Shown here piece after piece: positions 45,901-56,538 of a stretch of 56,538 nt of DNA. Source of the DNA: Blastocladiella britannica (taxonomy: Eukaryota; Blastocladiomycota; Blastocladiomycetes; Blastocladiales; Blastocladiaceae); contig MU624562.1 of NCBI GenBank assembly GCA_025349905.2, positions 1 through 56,538 of the forward strand, in the 5' to 3' direction. Every line of letters begins with the position of its first letter. The stretch's first letter is position 1. Below the pieces are notes generated by a model. The model had not been told where the DNA came from and ran no database searches. It worked only from the letters and a program-made list of their open reading frames with translations. Both the position numbers and the translations under genes were made by a program.

Positions 45901-48900
45901 CTCTGCCTCAACTCGGGCGAGATTATTCAACTCTCCTCAAGCATGAGTATGATGTTTGAAGTCCGCGATTTGGCGGTCGCATCGCCCGCGACGGTGAGTC
46001 GGTGCGGCATGATCTACATGGAGCCGCGCAGCTTGGGCTGGCGGCCGCTGATGAAGAGCTGGATCAATGACCAGGTCAAGAACCCGCAGCACGCAACAAC
46101 GGTTGCGGCGCTGTTTGAAGAGTGGCTCGACCCATCGCTCGAGTTTGTGCGCAAAGAGTGCACCGAGCTCTGCGAGACGCTGGACCTCAACCTGGCGCGG
46201 TCGTGCATGAACATTTTCCAGGGCCTCTCGCTTGACTACAAGCAGCCGTCCAACATTGTGCTGCAGGCAATGATGATGTTCTCGCTCGTGTGGAGTGTGG
46301 GCGGCGTTCTCAACCAGCCAAGTCGGACCAAATTCAACGTTTTCTTCCGCGGGCTCACGGGCAAGTCCGTGAGCGAGTGCCAGTTCCCGACCGACGGAAG
46401 CGTCTACGACTACATTCTCACCAACGGCAACTGGAAGCCGTGGGTCGACCAGATTAGCGACGCACCGATTCCATCGTCGGCCCGGTTTGCCGACATTCTC
46501 GTCCCAACTATTGACACCATGCGCTACTCGTGGCTCCTCAAGCTGCTGGCGAAAATCAACAAGCAAGTGCTCCTTGTCGGGCCCACCGGAACAGGCAAAA
46601 CCATGTACATCAATGCGACGCTGCGGGCCCTGCCGGCGGACCAGTGGACCAGCATCTTCTTGACGTTCTCGGCCCAGACCTCGGCAAAGCAAACACAAGA
46701 GTTCCTCGAGTCCAAGTTCGACAAGCGCCGCAAGGGCGTGTACGGACCGGTAATGGGCCGCAAGGGCATTGTGTTTGTGGACGACCTGAACATGCCCGCG
46801 CGGGAGGTGTACGGAGCGCAGCCACCGATCGAGCTCCTGCGCCAGTGGATGGACCACGGCGGGTGGTACAACTTGGGCGACAAGGTATTCCAGGAGTTTG
46901 TCGACATTCAGTTCGTGGCAGCCATGGGCCCGCCTGGTGGCGGCCGAAACCCCGTCACGTCGCGGTTTCTGCGCCATTTCAATGCCATTGGCATCAATGC
47001 GTTCGACGACATGTCGCTGTCCAAGATCTTTGGCGCCATCTTGAATTGGCACTTCCAAAAGGGCTTTTCGTCCGCGATTCAGGCGCTCTCGGGACCGATT
47101 GTCGAGTCAACGCGCGTGCTGTACCGCAACTCGCTCGAGACTTTGCTGCCGACCCCTGCCAAGTCCCACTACACGTTCAACTTGCGAGACTTTTCGCGTG
47201 TCATTCAAGGCATCCTGCTCTCGATCCCCGACCGGTACTCGGACCCATACAAGGTTGTGCGGCTGTGGGTGCACGAGGTGATGCGCGTGTTTTACGATCG
47301 GCTCGTGGATGACAAGGACCGGCTATGGTTCATGGACTCGGTTGAAAAGACGACGCAGACGTCCTTTCAAGTCAATTTCCACGAAACCCTCAAGGCGTAT
47401 GACACCAACGGCGATGGGAAAGTGGACGAGCAAGAGATTCGCTCGCTTATGTTCTATGCAGTGGGCGAGGGATCCAAAAAGGCGTACGACGAGCTTGAGA
47501 GCGTCGACTGGATGACGGACTTGGCCGATAAAGCCCTTGGCGAGTTTAACGCGCTGAGCAAAAAGCAAATGGATCTCGTCATGTTCCGGTTTGCCGTCGA
47601 GCACCTCATTCGCGTCTCGCGGGTGTTACTGCAGCCCCAAGGTAACATGGTGTGCGTTGGCGTCGGCGGCAGTGGCCGGCAGTCATTGACTCGTCTTGCC
47701 GCCTTCATGTCGCAGTACGAGCTCTTCCAGGGTGCGTCTTTTTTTCCCTTTATTTACACTCAACGGCTGAAAGTTGATACTTGATAACATTTCAACAGTC
47801 GAGATTACAAAGAACTACGGCGTCACAGAGTGGCACGACGACATCAAAAAGATCATGCGCAAAGCCGGCGGCGAGGGCAAGCCCACGGTGTTTTTGTTTT
47901 CTGACAAGGACGTGTGGGCCGAGTCGGCACTCGAGGATGTCAACAACCTGCTCAACTCGGGCGAGGTGCCCAACATTTTCGCTCCTGACGAAAAGTCGGA
48001 AATTATCGAGCTGGTTCGGAACGAAGGCATGAAGCGCAAGGGCGCCGAGGATGCCGGTTCCTTGTTTGCCTTTTTCATTGAGCGGTGCCGAGAGCTGCTG
48101 CACGTTGTCCTGTGCATGAGTCCGGTCGGTGAAGCGTTCCGCGTGCGCCTGCGCAAGTTCCCCTCGGTTCGTCTCCCCATTTTTCGTTTATTATGCATAC
48201 CGCTCACATTGGATATTCCATCAATCTAGATTGTCAATTGCTGCACCATCGACTGGTACCAGCCGTGGCCAAACGATGCGCTCGAGATGGTGGCGTCCAA
48301 GTTCTTGTCCGATGTAGAAATGGATGACACGGTGCGGGGTGAGGTGGTGCAGACCTGCAAGTCGTTCCACATGGGCGTCCGCGAGCTCTCGGAGCGGTTC
48401 CTGACCAACTTGCGTCGCCACAACTACGTCACGCCCACGTCGTACCTGGAGCTCATTCGCACCTACAAGTCGCTGCTGTCGCAGAAGCGGCAAGACGTGT
48501 CGAAGCTCAAGTTCCGGTACCTCAACGGTCTTGAGAAGCTCGAGTTTGCGGGCAAATCCGTCTCCAAAATGCAAGTCGACCTGTCGGCGCTCCAGCCGCA
48601 GCTCAAGGTGGCCGCCGAAGAAACCGCTACCATCATGATCCAAATCGAGCGCGACTCCAAGGAGGTGAACGAGACCAAAAAGACGGTTGCCGCCGATGAA
48701 GCGGTGGCAAGCAAAAAGGCCGAGGAGGCGAAAGCCATCAAGGACGACTGCGAGGCGGACTTGAGCGAAGCGCTTCCGGCCCTCAACGCCGCCATGTCGG
48801 CGCTCGACACGCTCAAGAAGAACGACATTGACTTGTACTTCTCTCCTCTTTCTTTTGTTTGTACTTGGTCATTCACAAACTTTGCGATGACAGAATCAAA

Positions 48901-51900
48901 TCCATGAAAAACCCACCTGCTGGTGTCAAGCTTGTCATGGAAGCGGTTTGCACCATGAAGGACATCAAACCCGTCAAGATCCCGGATCCTGCCACGGGCA
49001 AAAAAGTGGAAGACTTCTGGGGTCCTTCCAAGACGCTTCTAGGTGATCTCAAGTTCTTGGACGGTCTCAAGGCATATGATCGCGACAATATTCCGCCTGC
49101 CATCATGAAGGTATTATATTTCCCTACTTTTGATAAGGGCGACTGTCAGCTCACACGTAAATGTATATAGACAATTCGCTCCAAGTACATGGAGAATCCC
49201 GAGTTTGATCCGGAAAAGGTCAAATCTGCCAGTTCGGCCGCGGAGGGCCTCTGTCGGTGGGTGCGCGCGCTCGAGTCGTACGATCGCGTTGCCAAGGTGA
49301 TTGGCCCCAAGAAGGAAGCTCTCGCCAAGGCCGAAGGCGAGCTCAACGAGACCATGAAAAGTTTGGAGGAAAAGCGCGCCATGCTCAAGGTGGTCGTCGA
49401 TAAGATGACGGCGCTCGAAAACAAGTTCAAGGGTATGCACCCTTTCTTTCCACTCTGCACCGCATTTCGTGACCATATTTAACATGAGTGAAACACAGAA
49501 ATGACGGCCAAAAAGGAAGCGCTTGAAAACCAAGTCGATTCCGTGTCCAAGCAGCTCGTTCGCGCCGAAAAGCTGATTGGCAGCTTGGGCGATGAGCAAG
49601 AGCGATGGACAAAGTGCGCGGCCGACCTGGCCATCAAGTACAATGCGCTCACGGGTGACGTCCTCGTCTCCTCGGGCATTGTCGCGTACCTTGGCGCGTT
49701 CACCAAGCTGTACCGCGACGACTGCATTGCGCAGTGGGTCAAGGAGTGCCGCGACCGTAAGATTCCGTGCTCCGAGTCCGTATCCCTGTCGTCGGTACTG
49801 GGCGATCCCGTCAAGATTCGCGCCTGGACCATTGCGGGCCTCCCCAACGACTCGTTCTCGATCGATAACGCCATCACCATGTCTAATTCCCGTCGCTGGC
49901 CGCTCTTGATTGATCCCCAGGGCCAAGCCAATCGCTGGATCAAGAATATGGAAAAAGCCAACTCATTGCAGATTATCAAGCTCACCGACTCGGATTACCT
50001 GCGGACGCTTGAGAACGCCATCCAGTTCGGGAACCCGGTGCTGTTGGAGAATGTTGCCGAGGAGCTCGACCCGGTGCTGGAACCTCTGCTGGCAAAGCAA
50101 ACGTTCAAGCAAGGTGGGATGGTGTTTATTCGGCTGGGCGACTCGACCATCGAGTATTCGAACGAGTTCCGGTTCTACATCACCACCAAGCTGCGCAACC
50201 CGCACTATCTGCCCGAGCTTTCGACAAAAGTGACCTTACTCAACTTTATGATCACTCCCGAGGGCCTCGAGGACCAGCTCCTTGGGATCGTGATTGCCAA
50301 GGAAAAGCCCGAGCTCGAAGAGGCCAAGACGCAGCTGCTGCTCCAAAGCGCCGAGAACAAGAAGCAACTGCAGGAGATCGAGGACAAGATTCTCGAGGTG
50401 CTGTCGTCGTCCAGTGGCAATATTCTCGAAGACGAGTCGGCGATCCAGATTCTGGCCTCGTCCAAGGTCTTGTCCAAGACCATCATGGAAAAGCAGGCGA
50501 TTGCCGAAAAGACCGAGATTCAAATCGACACGGTGCGCAGCGGGTACAAGCCTATTGCCGCGCACTCGTCGATTCTCTTTTTCTGCATTGCCGTGCTTGC
50601 CAACTTGGAGCCCATGTATCAGGTTCGTTTTTCTCATTTTTATCTATTCTATTGCAGTACGTACTGATACAACGATAATTAAAAAAAACAGTACTCGCTG
50701 CCATGGTTCATCAACTTGTTTATTGGCTCCATCGAAAAGGCACCCAAATCCGACCACCTGGAAGAACGGCTGGGCAATTTGCGCAAGCATTTCACCGAGT
50801 CGCTGTACATGAACGTGTGCCGGTCCCTGTTTGAAAAGGACAAGCTGGTATTTTCGATTCTGCTGACGGTCGCCATCCTGCGGGCCGAGGGCAAGCTCAA
50901 CGGCGACGAATGGAAGTTCCTGATGATTGGTGGGGTGGGTGCGGTGGACTTGACGGCACACCCGAACCCGGACGCGTCGTGGATCACCGAGTCCATGTGG
51001 GCCGAGCTGTGCCGGCTGTCCAGGCTGCCGGCATTCACGGCGCTGCTCACGGTGTTCACCGAGCACGTGGGCGAAATGCGCCGGCTGTTTGAGTCGGCGT
51101 CCCCGCACGAGGTGCTGTTGCCGGGTGGACTGCACACCAACTTGACGTCGTTCCAGCGGCTGCTGGTCCTTCGGTGCTTGCGGTACGACAAACTGGTCCC
51201 CGCCATGCAGCAGTTTATCATTGACGCCATGGGTCGCCGGTTCGTCGAGCCTCCACCGTTTGACCTCGCGGCATCGTACGTGGACGCCAGCGCCACCACG
51301 CCGCTCATTTTCGTGCTGTCGCCCGGCGCCGATCCCATGTCGAGCCTGCTCAAATTCGCTGACGACCGCAAAATGGCCGGGTCCAAGGTCAACTCGATCT
51401 CGCTCGGCCAGGGCCAGGGCCCGATTGCAGCCAAGATGATTGCCAAGTCGGCGGCCGAGGGGTCGTGGATCGTGCTGCAGAACTGCCACTTGGCGGTCTC
51501 GTGGATGACGAGCCTGGAAAAGATTTGCGAGGACCTGACGCCCGAGACCGTGCACCGCGATTTCCGATTGTGGCTTACATCGTACCCGTCCGAGAAATTC
51601 CCCGTCACGATCCTGCAAAACGGCGTCAAAATGACCAACGAGCCGCCAAAGGGCTTGCGCGCCAACCTGCTGAAAAACTACCTGACGGACCCAATCTCGG
51701 ACAAGACGTTCCACGAGGGCTGTTCCAAGCAGCAGCCGTTCGAGCGTATGTTGTTTGCGCTGTGTTTCTTCCACGCGGTGGTGCAGGAGCGCCGGCACTT
51801 TGGGCCCATTGGCTGGAACATTCCGTACGAGTTCAACGACACGGACTTGCGGATCTCGGCCCGACAGCTGCGCAATTTCCTGAACGAGTACGCCGAGGTG

Positions 51901-53158
51901 CCGTATTCGGCGCTTGTGTACCTGACGGCGCAGGCCAACTACGGCGGGCGAGTGACTGACGACAAGGACCGACGCACGCTCTTGTCGCTGCTCTCGCTCT
52001 ACTACAACCCCAACATTGTCGAAAAGGACAGCTTCCCGCTGTCGCCGTCGGGAACGTACCGGATTCCGCCCATTACAAAGTACAGCGAGGTGCTCGAGTT
52101 CATCAAGCAGCTCCCGCTGGAAACAAAGCCAGAAGTGTTTTCGCTGCATGAGAACGCCGACATTTCAAAGAACCAGCTCGAGACCGAGAATCTGCTCAAG
52201 GCCATCATTTCGACCCAAGAGACGTCAGGTGGCGGCGGTGGCGGCCAGTCGGCCGAGTCCTTGGTCTTTGATGTGGCCACCGAGATGCTCACTCGGTTGC
52301 CTCCGCTCGTGGATCTTGCTCAAGTCGGCGCCAAGTACCCCGTCTCGTACAGCGAGTCGATGAACACGTACGTTCTTCCTTTTTTTGTTGTTTTGTGGTT
52401 TCAATCGGCTCACGACAACACGTCAATACAGCGTACTGCTCCAAGAGTGCATCCGATTCCGCACACTGCATGCGCTGGTGGGCGACTCGCTCAGAAACCT
52501 GCTCAAGGCGCTGCAAGGACTCGTGGTCATGTCGTCGGACCTCGAAGACGTCAACAAGTCGATCCAGACGTCACAGATCCCCAAAATGTGGGCGGGCAAG
52601 TCGTATCCGTCGATGAAACCGCTCGCCGGCTACTTCAACGACCTGCTGGGCCGACTGGCGTTCTTCCAGTCCTGGATCGACCAAGGCCCACCCATCGTGT
52701 TCCAGCTGCCGTCGTTCTTCTTCACGCAGTCGTTCCTGACGGGCGTGCTGCAAAACTATGCGCGGCGAGCGTCCCTGGCCATTGACTTGGTCGCGCTCGA
52801 GTACCTGGTGCAAGCCGGGTCCACGATGGGCGTGCGGCCCGAAGAGGGCGTGTTTGTGAATGGGATTTACATGGAGGGCGCGCGGTGGGACGGGAACACG
52901 CACGCGATCGCCGAGTCACATACCAAGCTGCTGTACGACGCGCTTCCCGTGCTGTGGCTCAAGCCGGGCGAGCGCGCCAAATTCAAGACTGACAACTCGT
53001 ACGACTGCCCCGTGTACAAGACGTTGGCGCGCCGCGGGACGCTGTCCACGACAGGCCACTCGACCAACTACGTCATGAGCATGCGGATTCCGAGCCGACA
53101 CCCCGAGGAGCACTGGGTCAACCGTGGAGTCGCGTGTGTCCTGTCACTGAATATCTGA
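39927..53158 (+). CDS. Axonemal dynein heavy chain, inner-arm single-headed type (complete)
   Basis: 4130 residues in 14 exons: 39927-40477, 40548-40608, 40670-42635, 42695-45003, 45067-45170, 45244-45820, 45886-47731, 47799-48166, 48230-48834, 48894-49110, 49171-49432, 49499-50622, 50692-52367, 52432-53158. The length fits DNAH3/DNAH7-type inner-arm chains. The tail spans about 1-1450, starts with a disordered stretch and reads [16 protein letters not shown], as in this class. P-loops: AAA1 GPAGTGKTE near residue 1478, AAA2 GEATSGKT near 1758, AAA3 GPTGTGKT near 2088, AAA4 GVGGSGRQS near 2448. Stalk and microtubule-binding tip lie about 2700-3050. An EF-hand-like loop sits at 47401-47436. 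A Gly/Ala/Asn/Thr-rich insertion lies at residues about 348-448. Intron positions VL/DDNKK and L/IKSMKNPP are shared with the chain at 46-8697. All joins are in phase. Confidence 0.96.
41101..41400 (+). repeat. Low-complexity Gly/Ala/Asn/Thr/Ser insertion in dynein tail
   Basis: About 100 codons between [12 protein letters not shown] and [12 protein letters not shown] are almost only Gly, Ala, Asn, Thr, Ser and Pro. The frame stays open and in phase with conserved dynein sequence on both sides. It lacks splice signals that would remove it cleanly. It looks like a disordered linker that grew inside the tail. Confidence 0.7.
47401..47436 (+). other. EF-hand-like calcium loop inside dynein motor (copy 2)
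   Basis: Twelve codons read [12 protein letters not shown]. Side chains at loop positions 1 (D), 3 (N), 5 (D) and 12 (E), with Gly at 6 and Val at 8, fit a calcium-competent EF-hand loop. It occupies the same place, between AAA3 and AAA4, as the loop in the first heavy chain, and the residues after it (IRSLM) are also conserved. Confidence 0.78.
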
Positions 53159-53319
53159 TCCTTTCTCGCTTCTGTATACCAATAAAAGGAAATTGCTTTT
53201 GCATTTTTTCATGAGCTATGTCGAGATATCAGGGAAGTGATGTTACTTGGATCGCTTTGCAGGAGTTCCTATATATCAAATCGAAGTGTCAGTTCTTGCT
53301 CCCAAACACAGAAAGAGGT
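53159..53319. other. Tail-to-tail 3' region
   Basis: 161 bp between the stop codons of the dynein gene and the clathrin-accessory-like gene. An AATAAA lies at about 53181, 25 bp past the dynein stop, in plausible position for a polyadenylation signal. Confidence 0.6.
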
Positions 53320-55197
53320 TTAAGTACCCTTCTTGGATCGCTGGTATCCCTTTTGTGCCTGCTGCACCAGCACGCTAATCATCTTGTGATGCATTTCGGC
53401 ATCCAGCTGCAGCTGCTCCTTGGCATCCAAGTAGTAGTTGATTTGCGCATGCAGTGCCGGAACCGATGCCTGCAATGCCCCACGCATTTCAGCCAGCGCC
53501 GCGTCCGAGAGCCCGCGCATGTCGTCCTCGGTCACCGCCGCCAGCTCCACCAAAGCCTCGTGTGTCGCTGGCACTGCCGATGAGCTGGTCGGCGACGTCA
53601 GCGACTGGCTGTTCTCAGGAAGTGCGGACGCGGGCAAGGGTACACCTGCCGCCGCAGCCGACATTGGCCGCGAAAGCATCCCGCCAGCGCCAGATCCCAG
53701 CAATCCCGTGCCACCGGCAGCTGTGGTCGAAATGGGCGGCGGGGGATGGCCTGCTGTCGATCCATCCGCATTAGCCGCAGTACCGCCCGTTCGGCGGTCG
53801 TCAGGAGCGCGGTCGTCCCAGTCGACGGCGGCGTCGAGTCCGGCTAGGATCATGCGGCGCGCGCGTGACCGGCGCCAACGGACGCGCGACGCAATGTACT
53901 CGTCAAACAACGGCGCTGCCGCGAGCTGCGCCAGCGCATCGTATGTCTCTGGGTGCGCGCGCGCGAGCCACGGGTGTAGGGCTACCCGACGCACGGGAGG
54001 CGGTGGAGCCTGCTGCAGTTGTTGCCCACCACGAGACGGCGACGATGGCGACGACGTGCCGCCATGAACGAGGCCACCGTGCGCGCCGGGCGGAGTGATG
54101 GTGCCCGAGAGCGACGCCAGCGAGTCGGACGACGCATCGACCATGGACGACACGTGCAAGGATGGGACCAGGTCGTGCGTAGTGCTCTGCGGCGGCAACG
54201 CGGCGCGCAAGTACGCTTGCAGGTCGTACAGGCCCGTCATGGGCATAGTACCCGTGGCAGCCAGCGCCAGCAGCACGGGTGGCAGTGGCGGCAAGACCGG
54301 TGGAACAGGCTCAGGAGCAGCGGCGGCGATCGGAGCTGGGGGTGCCGCAAAGGTTGCCGGCGCGGCATCAAAGTCGCCAAAGTCGTCGTCGTCGTCGTCG
54401 TTCTCATCGCCTTTCTGATCGCCAAAGCCGACGGTGGCCGTGCCGTCGGTGGTGCCAGTGATCTTGGTAGACGTGGCAAAGTCGCCGAAATCGCCAAAAT
54501 CACCAAAGTTGTCATCGTCATTGGCGGCGGAAGCAGCGGTGCCGGTGCCAGTCCCGTCAGTGCTGTGGGTGCTTGGCGCGGTCGGGATGGGTGCGCTGAT
54601 GGACGTGGTGGATGGCGACGAAAAGAACGAAAACGGCACCTCCTCAGCCGCCGCTGTGGTTGCAGGTGAAGTGACAGGTGCATCTGCGCTGGCAGGCGCC
54701 GGTGCCGGGGTCAGCTCGGATGCAGGCTCTGGTGCTGGTGCCGCCGGCATTGGCGGCAGCGATGTAGGGCCGTCAAAGCCGCCACCATCAAAGTCGGCAA
54801 AACCAAATGAAGGCGCCGGCGGACCAGCGGACGAGGGCGTGGGGTCCTGGGCAGCAGCAGGCAGCGTGCTCTCAAAGGCCGCAAACGAGAAAGTGGAGGG
54901 CGGCAGTGCCGGATCGCTGCCATGATCGGCCGGCGAGATCGGCAGCGCGTGCATGGCGGCCGCCGTTTCAGGGACAGGGGTCGCGGGGGTCGGCAGTGTG
55001 GCCGCAAGATTGGCCAGCGACACGAATTCGGCCGACGCGGTCCCAGACGCGGGCTCTGTTAAAATACTTATTAGATATTCATTGAATAATCGAAAAAAAA
55101 AAAAAGATGTACGAGAGCGATGCTGCGATGGCGCCGCGGGAAGTTCGTCTGCCCAGGGGTTGGCCAGATCGTCGTCACCTAGGGGCGGGGCAGACAT
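53320..55197 (-). CDS. Clathrin/AP-1 accessory-like protein with acidic FGDF cluster (aftiphilin/LAA2-like)
   Basis: 606 residues in two exons, 55113-55197 and 53320-55055. The protein starts MSAPPLGDDDLANPWADELP and is mostly disordered, rich in Ala, Pro, Ser and Thr. Acidic aromatic motifs stand out: FGFADFDGGGF, then DDDNFGDFGDFGDF, and DDDDDDDFGDFDAA. Such motifs bind the ear domain of AP-1 gamma and GGA adaptors in aftiphilin and yeast Laa2. Residues about 320-470 are partly ordered (GLYDLQAYLRAALPP, HPWLARAHPETYDALAQLAA, FDEYIASRVRWRRSRARRM). A helical end follows (LDAKEQLQLDAEMHHKMISV). Its likely place is trans-Golgi or endosome vesicle traffic. The assignment rests on motif type, not on a whole-length match. 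Confidence 0.6.
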   Translation of the reverse strand: MSAPPLGDDDLANPWADELPAAPSQHRSRTSFFFFRLFNEYLISILTEPASGTASAEFVSLANLAATLPTPATPVPETAAAMHALPISPADHGSDPALPPSTFSFAAFESTLPAAAQDPTPSSAGPPAPSFGFADFDGGGFDGPTSLPPMPAAPAPEPASELTPAPAPASADAPVTSPATTAAAEEVPFSFFSSPSTTSISAPIPTAPSTHSTDGTGTGTAASAANDDDNFGDFGDFGDFATSTKITGTTDGTATVGFGDQKGDENDDDDDDFGDFDAAPATFAAPPAPIAAAAPEPVPPVLPPLPPVLLALAATGTMPMTGLYDLQAYLRAALPPQSTTHDLVPSLHVSSMVDASSDSLASLSGTITPPGAHGGLVHGGTSSPSSPSRGGQQLQQAPPPPVRRVALHPWLARAHPETYDALAQLAAAPLFDEYIASRVRWRRSRARRMILAGLDAAVDWDDRAPDDRRTGGTAANADGSTAGHPPPPISTTAAGGTGLLGSGAGGMLSRPMSAAAAGVPLPASALPENSQSLTSPTSSSAVPATHEALVELAAVTEDDMRGLSDAALAEMRGALQASVPALHAQINYYLDAKEQLQLDAEMHHKMISVLVQQAQKGYQRSKKGT

Positions 55198-55515
55198 GGT
55201 CAATAATAAAGTAAATATTTCCCAATTAAAACGGCTAAAGAGAGCTCCTCTTCTGGCACCCCTTTCAAACACGCTCAAAAATCGGAAAAAACGCCTTCCT
55301 TATTATTATGCGCGATTGATCAACCGCTTTTCATGTTGGCGCGCGTGTTATTCCACTATTGATTGTACTTTTTAACGCAGCGTCATTCCATTCCTTTTCC
55401 GCAGTCGGCGTTTTCCCGCCAATCCCTCATAACTGGACAGCTCGCCCCATCCCCTCGATTCACTTATGCATTTCAAGCAAGAAACAAGTTAGTTCCAACA
55501 AGTTCCAATTGCAAC
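55198..55515. promoter_or_regulatory. Divergent promoter region, clathrin-accessory-like / membrane protein gene
   Basis: 318 bp between start codons facing away from each other. AT-rich from 55198 to 55380, then C/T-rich. No RNA gene or conserved motif was recognised. Confidence 0.4.
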
Positions 55516-56416
55516 ATGTCCACCCCTACCACCGAACAAGCTCCTGCCCCAGCTCCAGCTCCTGCCCAGGTCGTGACGGCCAAGCCGAGGAACCCAATCG
55601 AGGAGATCTTCACCGTGGAAGCCGGAGCCCCCACATTCCACAACATCTTCCCTCTCCGCCCTGCCGTGTTCATTCTTGCCGCCATTCAGTGCCTCTTTGC
55701 GCTGGGTGTGGCCATTCGCACCATCAATGCCATCAGCTTCATCAACTCCGTTGACGAGTGGGTCCATGCCCTTGGCGCCACCGAGTACTCGACCGGATGG
55801 AAAATCGAGTTGTACATTCTGCTTGCCGTGTACATTGTCGAGACGGTTGCCGCCGCGGTCGGAGTCTACGCTGTTGTCCTGCGCCTTCCCGAATACTTTA
55901 AGGTATGTTTCAATTTCGTTTTCTCACCCGCTTGACATTGTTATTCACATTGTTTCTTTGATAGATCTTCTTGTTCGTCTCGGGCGGCGTTACGGCCTTT
56001 ACCATCATCCTCAGCCTGATCCAGCTGGACGGCCTTGCCATTTTCTTTGGCCTGTTTGGCGTGTTCTGGACCTATGTGTACTTCCTGTATGTCTGTTTTG
56101 TCTCAGTCTTGTCTGTATTTTTCCTTCCCCTTCAACTGAGTGATGAGTAAACAGGTACTACAAGTCCATGATTGGCGAGGATGTGCCAGCCGATATTGAG
56201 TCGCAGAAGCCGACGACGCGCGAGGCACCGGCAGTGGCGGCGGCGCCGGCCGAGGCAGGCGATATCGCTGCTGTCGTTCCCGCACCTGAGGCAGCAGTCC
56301 CTGCAGTTGCTGTTGCGACCGAGACTGCTCCTGCGGTGGAGGCCGATGTTGCCCTGGAAGCCGTTGTCGCTCACCCGATCCCTGCGGCCGAGGAGTCGGC
56401 TATTGCTGCCAAGTAG
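55516..56416 (+). CDS. Four-transmembrane protein of unknown function
   Basis: 256 residues in three exons, 55516-55902, 55965-56086 and 56155-56416. The N-terminus is an Ala/Pro repeat (APAPAPAPA) of cytosolic type without a signal peptide. Four hydrophobic segments are visible: PAVFILAAIQCLFALGVAI, IELYILLAVYIVETVAAAVG, IFLFVSGGVTAFTIILSLI and GLAIFFGLFGVFWTYVYF. The order and spacing recall MARVEL-like or DUF-type fungal tetraspan proteins, but I cannot assign a family. The last 80 residues are Ala/Val/Pro/Glu-rich and disordered. Splice sites GTATGT/ATAG and GTATGT/ACAG join in phase. Confidence 0.75.
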
Positions 56417-56538
56417 AAGAAAACTAGATCGAACCAACCAAAACAAGAAACAAGACGAATACAATTATTGACTTTTTCGTGAAAAATGAAACAAAGCAAA
56501 GAGCCAGCGCCAAAGTTTGCCCACTTCCCACGAATCCG
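56417..56538. other. Right edge, 3' flanking sequence
   Basis: 122 bp after the last stop codon. A-rich, without a gene that can be supported. Confidence 0.6.

Overview
The window is nuclear DNA from a eukaryote. It is gene-dense and GC-rich in exons, with many short introns (mostly 55-75 bp, GT-AG, T-rich). The gene set points to a flagellated, early-diverging fungus: axonemal inner-arm dynein heavy chains occur together with a fungal complement of housekeeping genes (Rac, SAPS-type phosphatase subunit, PRP46, a DUF2415-like WD protein). A blastocladiomycete or chytrid is my best guess. This is an inference from gene content, not a sequence match.

Layout: 1-8697 (+) holds the motor half of an axonemal dynein heavy chain, cut off by the left edge. 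At 8775-9050 (+) is a small chimeric gene that joins an LC8 dynein-light-chain N-terminus to a CCHC zinc knuckle. 9186-11287 (-) carries Rac GTPase and mitochondrial ClpP. 11715-13991 (+) is a membrane protein of the serine beta-lactamase fold that lacks the catalytic residues. 14104-22835 (-) carries exportin-7 and a SAPS-domain phosphatase regulatory subunit, separated by a 1.26-kb stretch without a confident gene. 23200-24039 (+) is ARL2. 24047-26425 (-) is an EXD1-like exonuclease-fold protein. 26675-28030 (+) is a WD40 protein, 28509-28969 (+) an unknown small helical protein, and 29080-31133 (+) protein phosphatase 5. 31171-35079 (-) carries a Ran-binding FG nucleoporin-like protein, a METTL7-like methyltransferase and isovaleryl-CoA dehydrogenase. 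35301-36584 (+) is COX10, 36612-38215 (-) the splicing factor PRP46/PLRG1, and 38320-39681 (+) complex I NDUFA9. 39927-53158 (+) is a second, apparently complete dynein heavy chain of about 4130 residues. 53320-55197 (-) is a clathrin-adaptor accessory-like protein, and 55516-56416 (+) a four-helix membrane protein.

Themes: the two heavy chains are paralogs of the single-headed inner-arm type, and each has an EF-hand-like loop between AAA3 and AAA4. ARL2, Rac and PP5 are signalling or cytoskeletal genes. IVD, COX10, NDUFA9 and ClpP are mitochondrial. Exportin-7 and the RanBD protein belong to Ran-dependent transport. Gene starts are often paired head-to-head over 100-430 bp, and several gene ends face each other with fewer than 30 bp between stop codons.

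Exon joins were placed by reading frame, family alignment from memory and splice signals. For every multi-exon gene the summed exon lengths are divisible by three.
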